Below are positions 44,482-54,304 of a stretch of 64,000 bases of DNA, one piece after another. The position numbers and the translations under genes were made by a program. The first letter of the stretch is position 1. Each line of letters opens with the position of its first letter. Origin of the DNA: Rhizoctonia solani (Eukaryota; Basidiomycota; Agaricomycetes; Cantharellales; Ceratobasidiaceae). Location of the stretch: NCBI RefSeq assembly GCF_016906535.1, contig NC_057370.1, positions 62,001 through 126,000 on the forward strand. The letters are read 5' to 3'. The notes beneath the pieces were generated by a model. The model did no database searches. It saw only the letters and a list, made by a program, of their open reading frames with translations, and was not told where the DNA came from.

Positions 44482-47400
44482 CTAAGGGTGCCTGCTGCTG
44501 CGCGCAAGGACCCCAAGGACTCTGGCTGTTTGGAAATTTGTAATATATCTCGTAGCTCAAATAGAATGTCACCCCTATTCACAATTCCAATTACGCCAGA
44601 GAAGAAAGCGGAATACTTAGAAGTCCTGATTGACTCAGGCGCCACCTAGTCATTTATGCATCCCCGTACCGCAGAATCACTCCGTCTTCCCCTCATAGAT
44701 CTCCCTTCACCCCGCACCGTCACCATGCTTGATGGGTCAAGCCCCCAGGCTGGAAAAATTTGGAAGAAGGCTAACCTAACCTTCTCCTTTGATGGCAAGC
44801 GCATGACAGAAACCTTCCTAATCTGTAACACAGGATCTCATGCCGCCATCTTGGGATTGAAATGGTTAGATAACCACAACCCAGAAATAGATTGGAATCT
44901 GCAAACCCTCTCCTTCCCCCACAAGCCACCAGAACACGCTGCCATTGCTGAGGAGGAGGAAGCTGATGAAAACACCCTTGAAGGAGTACCCCCTGAATAC
45001 CATCAATACGCCAAGGTATTTGGGGAAGAAGAATTCAACAAGCTTCCCCCACACAGGCATTATGACATTGGCATTGAGTTAACGGACAAAGGCCCCCTGA
45101 ATTCCCCCCTGTATAGCATGACTGACGCCAAGTCAGCCACACTGAAAGATTGGCTCAGGGACGAACTCAAGGCTGGTAAAATTTGCCCCAGTAAATTGTC
45201 CATCAGTTCCCCCGTCATGTTTGTGCCCAAAAAGGATGGCTCCTGCCAATTGGTAGTTGATTACCGTTGCCTAAATAACCAGACAAAGAAGATTGTTTAT
45301 CCGTTACCCCGCCCAGATGATCTCATGGCCCAGCTCCATGGTGCCAGGATTTTTACCAAGCTGGATCTACAATGGGGTTATAACAACGTTTGAGTAAAGG
45401 AAGGCAACAAATGGAAAATGGCCTTCCGCACGAAATACGGGTTATACAAGTCCCTGGTTATGACCTTTGGCCTGACTAATGCACCGGCGGCCTTCCAACA
45501 CTTCATGAATGAGTTATTCAAGGATTTATTGGATGTATGCGTCATCATCTATCTGGATGACATCTTAATCTACTCAAAGGATGACGCGTCACACACCCAA
45601 CATGTTCATGAAGTCCTACGTTGGTTAATGGAAAACCAGTTGTTCTGCAAAGCATCTAAGTGCACGTTTCACGTTGCATCTGTAGAATACTTGGGGATTA
45701 TTGTGTTGGATAAGGGTTTCAGCCTGGATAAGCTCAAAATCCAGGCGGTCCAAGAATGGCCCGTGCCTACCAAGGTTAAGGAAGTCCAATCCTTCCTTGG
45801 GTTTGCCAACTTCCTACGCCGGTTTGTAGCCAATTTCAGCCACATAGCCAGACCTCTGCACAATCTGGTTAAAAAGGATACAATCTGGAAATGGGCTGCC
45901 AAGGAACAAGAAGCGTTCCAGGGACTTAAGGATGCCATCACCAACGCACCCGTCCTTTGTCACGCCGACCCAGGGAAACCTTACTACCTAGAAACGGTTG
46001 CTTCAGGCGCAGCCCTAGGATCAATATTGAGCCAACGCCAAGAAGACGGCCGTCTCCATCCAATAGGTTTCTTGTTGGAATCATTCAAGGGTGCCAAACA
46101 GAATTACAACACCCACAATAAGGAACTCTTGGCAATCATCTGTTCATTTGAGTACTGGCAGATCTTCTTGGAAGGAACCCTTTACCCCATCATTGTATTC
46201 ACCAATCACTGCAACTTGGAGTATTGGAAGGAATCCCAAACATTCAACCGCCGCCATGCTAGATGGCACCTATTACTAGCCGGTTATAACTTCCAGATTG
46301 TGTACAGGCCCGGAAAACAATCAGGGAAGCCAGATGCTTTATCACGTTGATTGGATCATGCGGATATCCCACCAGAACCCCAGTCCATGCTACCAGACCA
46401 GGTATTTGCCAATGTTGCCTTGGTTACACCAGAAAAGGAGCTACAACGGCAGATCAAGTCATCCCTAGATCAAGACAAGTCCCTGGGGGAAATCCTCCAG
46501 TTCCTGCAGAACAAGTCCAAAGCACCCCCCTCCATCAAACGCACGTTTAAGGATTATGAAATGGAGGCTGGCCTACTCTTCTACCAAGGACAAATTGTAG
46601 TCCCTGACGTGGGAACACTAAGGACAGACCTACTGCGCATCTTCCACGACAGCCCCTTGGCGGGACACCCGGGAAGACAACGCACGCTAGAGTTGGTATC
46701 AAGAAGCTACTACTGGCCCGGCATCCGTGCTGATACATACTGGCATGTGGATTCCTGTGAGGTATGCCAACGGATCAGGAAGCCAAAATACACATCTATT
46801 CCCCCTCAGCCGCTTGAACTCCCTGTTAGACCCTGGCAGCCTGTGTCTTACGACATGATAGTGGACCTACCTAAGGATGGAAACACAGACTCAATCCTAG
46901 TAATTATTGACAGTTTCACAAAATACGGGATTTTTGTAAAATGCTCCAAGAAACTCAAAGCACCCAAGTTAGCGGAACTATTCCTGGAAAACGTATGGAA
47001 GCGCCATGGCAGGCCAGAAAAAACCATATCCAACAGAGGGAGGGTCTTCAACAACAAATTCTTATGTGCCCTGTACAAACGCCTTGGCATTGATCCCCAC
47101 TTCTCCTCCACCTATCATCCCCAGAGCAACAGACAAACAGAACGCGTCAATCCCTCTATCAAACACTTCCTCAGGGCTTACTCAGGGGTTAACCAAAGGG
47201 ACTGGACTAGATGGCTTCCCATGGCAGAGTTTGCATACAACAATGCCGTACATAGCAGCACAGGCAAGACACCTTTTAAAGCCCTGTATGGATGGGAACC
47301 CACACTGACCCTGTCAAATATACCAACAGACGTTCCAGAGGCGGATGACCTTGCCCGGACAATGGAGGCACAATGGAAGGAAGTGGAAGCGGCACTCCGG

Positions 47401-47916
47401 CAATCTAAGCAACAAATGATAGCCGGAGAAAGTGGAAAACCAACGGAGTTTGAGATTGGAGAAGAGGTTTGGCTAGATGCCAAGAATGTTAACCTCAAAA
47501 CCCTGAGTCCCAAACTAACGGAACAACGCCTAGGGCCATTCAGGGTTACCAAGAAGATCTCCAACCAAGCTTACCGCCTGGAACTCCCCCCAACAATGCG
47601 GATTCACAACGTCTTCTATGTAGGGCTCTTATCTAAAGTCAAAAGGGACAAGAAGCGCGCCTTTGAGAACCGCCCCCCACCAGTCACCGTGGACGGGGAG
47701 GAAGAATACAAGGTAGAAGGGATCACCAATGCCAAAGAAAGGAATGGGAAGTGGTTTTTCCAAGTCAAATGGAAGGGATACGGGTCTGAGGAAAATACGT
47801 GGGAACCCCAAGAAAACTTAAAAAACGCCAAAAAAATTCTAGAAAAGTACAAAAAAGACATGAGAAAGAAGGCCCTTGGCGCCGCCAAGGCCCTTAAGAG
47901 GGGGGCAGTGTTGTAG
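44482..47916 (+). pseudogene. pol: Outer family B pol, three in-frame stops
   Basis: The same domain order as the inner pol: protease (DSGAT at 44632), RT (YLDD intact), RNase H, integrase and chromodomain (VEGITNAKERNGKWFFQVKW). In-frame stops are TAG at 44647-44649 inside the protease, TGA at 45391-45393 in RT (Arg in the inner copy) and TGA at 46348-46350 after RNase H (Arg in the inner copy). The second integrase Asp is Asn here (ISNRGRVF). The two TGA stops fit C-to-T change at CGA codons. The reading frame is otherwise continuous, unlike the inner copy, so this element can correct the inner frameshift by comparison. Confidence 0.9.
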
Positions 47917-48488
47917 ACACACTTGATACCAGGGAATTTATTCCCATTTTCTTGATTTTAAACAAAGACAAACAAACAACATTTTTGATCACGTGACTTT
48001 GGCGCTTATATCACACACTAAGCGCCAAGCCATGTCCCCATCCGCGCTTACCTCAGCATACGTAGCCACCTCCACCTGATGACATCACTATGACACGTCA
48101 GTGACACGTATGCATGAGTAAGGCCGACTGCGGATTGGGGTTCTTATTTGATACGGTATTGCATAAAGTTGTATTTGTAATTAGGTAGCTCTGTAATATA
48201 TAAGGAGGCCAACCAACCATGGTAACACCCAGGTTGATTACCTCTTGTTGCATCTCTAAACCTGTACAAGGCCTTAGGCCAGTAATTACTAAGTCTCCAC
48301 CTGTACCCATTGCCTTAAGCAACTTCCTCATTGTAGATACATAGCTTGCCATTGTCATTAGGACTTTGGTCATTGTACTTAGGTAGTTAGTCATTGTAGG
48401 TAGCCTCCCCACCGCCTTAAGCGGTCTACTCAGTCCATACAGCCACAAGCGCCCGCTACCTAGACGACCCTTAAGGACGTCTAGGACA
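47909..48488 (+). repeat. 3' LTR of outer family B element
   Basis: 580 bp, TGTTGTAGACACACTTG...CTAGGACA, followed by TSD GTTTG. The polypurine tract AAGAGGGGGGCAG lies directly before it. Confidence 0.92.
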
Positions 48489-49679
48489 GTTTGCCTAATA
48501 AGTATAGGACTTGTATGTGCTTAAGTAAGACTTAAGACTTATGGGGTTTATCTAAAATATATCTAGGATTTATGAGATATTATAGATAAAGCTATCTACA
48601 ATATAGGGGTATGGTGGATTGAAACACTATCACTCAATCACAACAATCCTTACAGTATTGTTGCACTATACTCAATGTTGAACTCAACAACTGTGACAGT
48701 CAAGGGGCACAGGGTTGCAGTAAGTACACCAATAGGTTACCCTGTGTCTGTTGGGACTGGCCTATGGTCTTAGTGCGCCAAATAACCTCCTATGCTATTT
48801 ACAGTGAGTCAATCACTAAAGTAAATGCACAGATAAGCTGTTAAAGGCTTGTGTGTATATGTCAATATATAAGAGTAAAAGTAGGATGCATTAGAAGCGT
48901 CTTCACAGGGTCCTTTTATACCCTGAGAAGGCGCACATACAAGTATATACATGATTGATACCAAGAGAGGGTACAGGAGGTACATATGGCCACTGAAACA
49001 CTTGAGGGAGCCAATACTTTGGTACATAGTAAACAAACAACAGATCCTAATATTTGCCCCAAGGCAGTATTTACCTGTGTGGGTCCTTAGATGTCCCAAG
49101 GCTAAGTGTTTCATCCTTGGAGTAAACAGTCCCAAAGGTAGGATACTGCTGCATTGGGTACTTACAGTAAATGGGGCATAACTCTGCCAAATGTTGTCTG
49201 TTTTGGGAGTTTGACCCAGCGTTCTGGAGCGCACAAATATGCGCACCTAAGCGCAAGCGATTCGGCAGTGTGGGATGCCCGGGTGATGGAGAAAAGGCGC
49301 ATTTAGTGCATTGGCGCTTAAGGGCTGATTAAGCGCCGGAGCACTTGCCTATGCAACAGGGGGGACCCTGAATATTTCTGTGTGTAGCCACAAGATAGAA
49401 TCTTGAATAATAAATACTACAAACAAGAGAAATATTACTTGCTACTGTTTATCTACTCAGCTGAATTTATATATATTTAAATGAGTGAGAAAACAGCATA
49501 TATGCAAAAGGCATCGCATATTGAGGGTATTCCTGAGGGTTGTAGGTTTTGTAAAGGTCACTATTGGATAGAGGGACCTTGAAAACCTTAGTTCGCATTT
49601 TTATCTCATTTGTTTACTGTAAGATTACTAGTGTAATAAATTAAGGACAGATTATTGAAGAAATGTCATATCCATAACA

Positions 49680-52242
49680 CTTCCTTTAATTTAGCCCGGA
49701 TTTCCATGATGATTTCTAGTTCTTCCTCAGACGTGTTGGCAAAGACTTCTTCTGGAAGCATGATTTCCAGTTCTGGGGGCTGGTCAACATAGTTGGAATG
49801 CCTGGACAGGGCAACTGGTTTTCCTGATTGTTTTCCCAGGTGATAGTGAATTTTGAAGTTGAAATTGCTTAGGAATATTTGCCATCTAGCATGCTTCCAA
49901 TTGAAAGTTCTTGTCTGCATCCAATATTCCAGGTTGCAGTGATCCGTGAACACCTGAATAGGCCTGTCTGTTGCTTCCAAAAATATGCACCATTCTTCTA
50001 ATGCCTTAATGATTGCCAGTAGCTCCTTATCATGCGTGTCATAGTTGGCTTTGGCACCGGAAAAGGATTTTGACATGTAGGCCACTGGGTGTAATTGGTT
50101 GTCTTTTCCTTGTTGACTTAGGATTGCTCCAATAGCTACTCCTGATGCGTCTGTTTCCAGATAGTAGGGTAGATCTGGATTGGAATGGATAAGAACCAGA
50201 GATCTGGTGACAAGGGTTTTTAGCTCCTGGAATGTGTTATCTTCTGGTTTACTCCATGACCAGGGAGTTTCCTTTTTTGTGAGGTTGTGCAAAGGACATG
50301 CAACCAAGCTGAAGTTGGGGATGAAGCGGTGGAGGTAGTTGACAAACCCCAAGAAGGCCTGGACTTGTTTAACTGTTTTGGGCTGAGGCCATGTTGTCAC
50401 TGCTTCAATCTTCTTCTGATCCATGGAGAAACCAGCAGGGGAGATGACAATACCAAGGTAAGCAACCGTAGTTACGTGGAAGTGGCACTTTGACAGCTTG
50501 CAGAATAGTTGATTCTTCATCAGTTGTGATAGGACTTCCCTGACATGGGTTGAATGGTCTTCAGGGTTTTCTGAGAAGATCAAGAGATTGTCCAAATATA
50601 TTACCACTGTTACATTGATTAGGTCCCTGAACAGGTTGTTCATAAAATGTTGGAATGCTGCGGGGGCATTTGTAAGACCAAAAGGCATAACCAGATACTC
50701 AAACAGGCCGTATTTTGTGCAGAACACTGTCTTCCATTTGTCACCCTCTTTGATCCAAACATTGTTGTATCCCCACCAGAGGTCCAATTTTGTGAAGATC
50801 TTTTGTTATAACCTCCTAACCTATACCATTGGGTTTGCCTGAATTTTCTGATATTTTTAGTATTTTTTACAAACACTTTACCCTTACTTTTTTGATCACG
50901 TGATCTTGGCGCTTATTATGCCAAGGTGCCGCGCCAAGATGCCGTGCCAAGGGCGCTTAGGAGAAATCCACGCTTCTGCGCAGCCTGCAGCATACTTCTT
51001 TTTTCACACAGACACTTCTTTCTTCCACGCACAGACCATGTATATACTTCTACCCTTGTCTATATAAACAGCAGGAAAATTGCTTGGAGACCCCAAGTCA
51101 ATTTTACCTTGTCTCATACTCATTGAGGAGGATTAGTCAGCCAGCTAAGTAGCAGGCCCCCAGTAGTTCTCAGACGCTCACCACCCCCTTTACTCACCAC
51201 ACCTCCCAGGTCTCAGGCCCCTTTGTCACCAGTTAGCAGTAGGTCACCTTCTGTGACAGTAGTATAGCCTAGTATAGAGTAGATTACAGTAGTCTTGCTT
51301 GTAGTAGTACAGCCCCAAGCGCCTGCTCCCACCAGCGTGTACCCACCTTACAGTGGTGTACAACATCTTTGCATGCCTTAGTTTAGCCATCAAGTTGTCT
51401 TGCCTTGGTAATGGGTACACATTCTTGTGCATGACATCATTGAGTTTCTGGTAGTCCACAACCAGCCTTAGTGATCCATCAGCCTTTTTGACAAACATGA
51501 CCAGAGCTCCTGCTGATGAGGTGCTAGGACAAATCTTTCCAGTTGCCAATTCCTCATCAATATGTTGTTTCAGGGCTTTTGATTCTGCATCTGTCATACC
51601 GTAAATGGGGCCAGGGGAGAGCTTGGCATCTGGGAGGAGGTCTATGGCTATGTTGTATTTCCTATGGGGAGGAAGGACTTTGAATTCTTCCTCCCCAAAG
51701 ACTTTAGCAAACTCATGGTATTGATTGGGCAAGTCAGCCAAGGGATTTTGATCTGCTGCTTCCTCCAAAGCAATTTGAACTTGTTCAGGGAAGGTGACAA
51801 GTCCCTGTTGCCAGTCAATGAGTGGGGCTTCTGCAGTTAACCAAGTCATGCCTAATATAGCCAGGGTATTGCCAATGGGGCAAACAAGGAAGGGTATGGA
51901 GTGTGTGTGGCCATTGGCCAAAACCATGAGGTGAACCTGGTGCCAAATGCAACCAGTCTGGGAGATGGTACCATCTAACATTCTCACAACTTGTGGATTT
52001 TTGAGTTGGGTTTTTGGTATTTTCAATTTTTCAACAATGGAGGGGGAGATAAAATTGGAGGTGGCTCCTGAGTCTATGAGGGTTCTGAGGGGTTCTGCCA
52101 GGGAATTTTGGACGTATAGACTGATAAATAGTAGGGGTTTTTTATTTGAATCCAGACCAAGAGATACAAATTCAAATCTATCTAAATTGTCCTTTTTTTG
52201 AGTTGGGGGCTTGGCAGCAGTCCTTGACCTCATTCTTTTCCT
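49680..52242 (-). pseudogene. pol: Element F pol: protease and RT/RNase H, broken
   Basis: Part 1, 52242-51366: protease (IDSGATSNFISPS) and the start of RT (LPPHRKYNIAIDL, FVKKADGSLRLVVDY). Part 2, 50803-49680: the rest of RT, RNase H (LETDASGVAIGAIL; FTDHCNLEYW), ending where the family A LTR begins. The parts join in frame once the solo LTR and one TSD copy are removed. The RT catalytic motif reads YLDN, so the second catalytic Asp is Asn and polymerase activity should be lost. The frame is -1 to gag, as in D3, but the slippery heptamer has changed to AGGAAAA (52242-52236). Confidence 0.88.
50804..51365 (+). repeat. Solo family D LTR inside element F pol
   Basis: 562 bp, TGTTATAACC...GTGTACAACA, with perfect TSD TCTTT (50799-50803 and 51366-51370). 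It is inserted opposite to the host element. LTR plus TSD is 567 bp, a multiple of three. Confidence 0.92.
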
Positions 52243-53414
52243 GATTCATTCTCAGCTACTTTGGCTTCCTCCTTGATTGTAGCCTTCCAACCATTGGGAC
52301 ATTGCTTGGTACCGTGTCCCTTTTGTCCACATTTGACACCAAGTCCAGAGGCGCAGCAGCAATCCCTTTCCTCCGGTGTAACGTAGTTGGGGTCTTCTGA
52401 TAAATGGACCCTTGTGGTAGTGGATGTGGTGGCTATGGTAGCTGGGGTTTTGGTTGGTTGCTTCTTAGGACGGTTCTCCTTGTTTTCCCAACAAGTGTTG
52501 TCAATTTTGATTGAGGCAGCAAATATGGCCTCAAGATTGTTGTTGGGAATATTGTCCTTGGTAGACAGGAGCTTCTTTACCTTCCAGTGAAGACTGCAGG
52601 TGAATTGCGCAATGAACACCTCATTCCAATCTAGTTCCGCCATTAGGTTGCGGAATTTGGTCACATACTCCAATGTGGTGGTTGTCTGAGTCAACGCAGC
52701 AATCTTTCTTGCAGCTGCCCTCTTGGCATTGGGGTTGGCAAAGGCCTCCTTGAATTTAGCTGTTAAGGCCAGGATGGTAGTTGGAGGGTTCCCCTCTCCC
52801 TTGATGATAGCCCCAATGAGGGGAAGCACCCAATTGGCTGCCTTGTCTGTCATGTGGTATAAGATCCACACAACCATCTGCTCCTCTTTGTCAAACTGGT
52901 CCCTGTGCAGGGCTACCCACAAGAGCATGCAGTCCAGCCATTGAGTTGCTTTTTGCCCCCTGGTATCTCCCTTGTATGGGTTGGGGAGCTCCATCTTGGG
53001 TTGTTTTACACTGGACCCTGAGTTGAAGGGGGTAAGGGAGCTGAGGCTCCTTTTAGGCATTCCTTGAGGCTCTTTTTTGGGGGCGTGCCTTGGTCCTTCT
53101 TCCTCTTCTGAGTCAAAACCTGTGCCTCTGGATGGGTGGAACAGGGCTTTGAGTCCAGGCCTAACTGTGCCTGGAGTGTGGGTTTCTCCCCCTGTGTGGG
53201 TTGGGTGAGTGACAGGCCCAGCCAATGGGCCAGGCTTGGCTTGAGGGGCTCCTTGGTCTTTATTGCCAATGAGGTCAGCGGTCTCCTTGCATATGGCTTT
53301 GAGCTCAACAAGCTGTTGGTCTTGGGATCTGATCTGGTCCTTTAGGGACCCAACTGTGGCTGTAAGGGCTGTGATAGCCTTGAGGAGAGCGGCAAGGGAC
53401 GGCTCTGGTTCCAT
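52230..53414 (-). CDS. gag: Element F gag
   Basis: Gag of the family D element, start MEPEPSLAALLKAIT (ATG at 53414). The N-terminus has a coiled-coil-prone segment (LKDQIRSQDQQLVELK), then a Pro/Gly-rich linker. The capsid core has the KPxPY-like PNPYKGDTRG and WLDCMLLW words and ELDWNEVFIAQFTCSLHW. The nucleocapsid knuckle reads GVKCGQKGHGTKQC where D3 has CVKCGQKGHGIKQC, so the first zinc ligand is lost. It stops at TGA 52232-52230. The ORF is full-length but probably impaired. Confidence 0.85.
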   Translation of the reverse strand: MEPEPSLAALLKAITALTATVGSLKDQIRSQDQQLVELKAICKETADLIGNKDQGAPQAKPGPLAGPVTHPTHTGGETHTPGTVRPGLKALFHPSRGTGFDSEEEEGPRHAPKKEPQGMPKRSLSSLTPFNSGSSVKQPKMELPNPYKGDTRGQKATQWLDCMLLWVALHRDQFDKEEQMVVWILYHMTDKAANWVLPLIGAIIKGEGNPPTTILALTAKFKEAFANPNAKRAAARKIAALTQTTTTLEYVTKFRNLMAELDWNEVFIAQFTCSLHWKVKKLLSTKDNIPNNNLEAIFAASIKIDNTCWENKENRPKKQPTKTPATIATTSTTTRVHLSEDPNYVTPEERDCCCASGLGVKCGQKGHGTKQCPNGWKATIKEEAKVAENESGKE

Positions 53415-53733
53415 CCTTGGCAAGTCTTGCAGAGCAGGAGATGTGCTGCAAGAGGCTGGTTGGGAGTGGGTTGGAATGGAACGTTGACTGGTACAGCTGG
53501 AAGAACAGGAGTAGGGGTGTGGGGCGCCAGAGCATGTGGATGGAATGATGAATCTGCAAGGGGGAATAAGGTGCCTGATGCAGGACTTATGAGCGGTTTT
53601 TGTGTACTGTGTTATTTGCTAAACCATTGCATCTAGCACCTAGCGTTGGACTCTCCCTACAACAAATCAACAGACCTGGCAGTTGTGATATGAGCGGGTT
53701 TTTAGCAAGCAGGTGTGTCAGCTGACTACAGTT

Positions 53734-54293
53734 TGTTGTGCACCACTGTAAGGTGGGCACACGCTGGTGGAGTTGGGCGCTTAAGGCCGTACTACTACAA
53801 GCAACACGTACGTAATCTAACTAACAAGGCTATACTACTCCCGCTTAAGGCGGACTACTACTACCTAACTAGTGCAAAGGGGCCTTAGGCCTGGAGGTGT
53901 GGTGAGTTAAGGGGTGGTGAGCGTCTGAGTACTACTGGGGGCCTGCTACTTAGCTGGCTGACTAATCCTCCTCAATGAATATGAGACAAGGTAAAATCAA
54001 CTTGGGGTCTCCAAGCAATTTTCCTGCTGTATATAGACAATACTACTAACTACATGTGGTCTGTGCGTGTCTGAATAGAAGCCTACATGTGAAAAGAGAA
54101 GCGTGCTGCGGACTGCGCAGAAGCGTGGATTTCTCCTAAGCGCCCTTGGCACGGCATCTCGGCGCGGCATCTCGGCATAAATAAGCGCCGAGATCACGTG
54201 ATTGAAAAACAAGAGATATTAAGTCCGTAAAAAATACTAAAAATAATAGAAAATTTGGGCGATTCTAATGGTATATGTTAGGAGGTTATGACA
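53734..54293 (-). repeat. Family D LTR shared by elements F and D2
   Basis: 560 bp; on the minus strand TGTCATAACC...GTGCACAACA. The right side is the polypurine tract and pol end of D2, making it the D2 3' LTR. The left side is the leader of F, making it the F 5' LTR. Flanks CAGTT and TTGCC do not match, as expected for an LTR internal to a tandem pair. See findings. Confidence 0.85.
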
Positions 54294-54304
54294 TTGCCCC
54301 CCCC

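Larger units (their letters stand above)
36656..44485 (+). pseudogene. gag: Outer family B gag, split by a nested element
   Basis: Gag capsid/nucleocapsid protein in two parts, 36656-37962 and 44446-44485, separated by the inner element plus its GCCAA duplication. It starts MATRSQSTACPP, in a context shared with the inner copy. The Retrotrans_gag-like core covers about 37190-37660 (VDHPDAYTGKIG, ARQWLTRMLAW, DLDWNNAALRGQFARGLHW). A CCHC knuckle, CIKCSKLGHKFAEC, is encoded near 37866-37907. The far part ends GPKLGKD then TAA at 44483, with the GGGAAAA slippery heptamer just before it. Without the insertion the frame would be intact. Confidence 0.88.
35425..48488 (+). mobile_element. Outer full-length family B chromovirus
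   Basis: LTRs 35425-36004 and 47909-48488 (580 bp each) with perfect TSD GTTTG (35420-35424 and 48489-48493), inserted in a family A LTR. It contains leader, gag and pol, but its gag is split by a second family B element at 37963-44440. Pol has three in-frame stops and a changed integrase residue, so the copy is dead. Confidence 0.93.
35290..49679 (-). repeat. Family A LTR, left-truncated, split by a family B element
   Basis: Two LTR pieces, 35290-35424 and 48494-49679, are contiguous in family A once the family B element and its TSD are removed. About the first 170 bp expected at the left are missing; the piece starts at TGGTTGGTTATATC directly after the family C LTR. The right end CCATAACA at 49679 abuts a broken family D pol. 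Confidence 0.85.
49680..53733 (-). mobile_element. Element F: family D chromovirus, 3'-truncated
   Basis: On the minus strand: leader (53733-53415), gag (53414-52230), and pol from the overlap region to 49680, where a family A LTR cuts it before the integrase. A solo family D LTR (50804-51365, TSD TCTTT) splits the RT. The LTR at 53734-54293 sits exactly where its 5' LTR should be. The copy is dead: no integrase, RT motif YLDN, knuckle Cys lost. Confidence 0.85.

Noticed and set aside
53415..53733. Self-priming PBS for family D
   Set aside because: The bases inside the LTR (AACTGTAGTCAGCTGAC) have no good complement near the expected transcript start, unlike family B.
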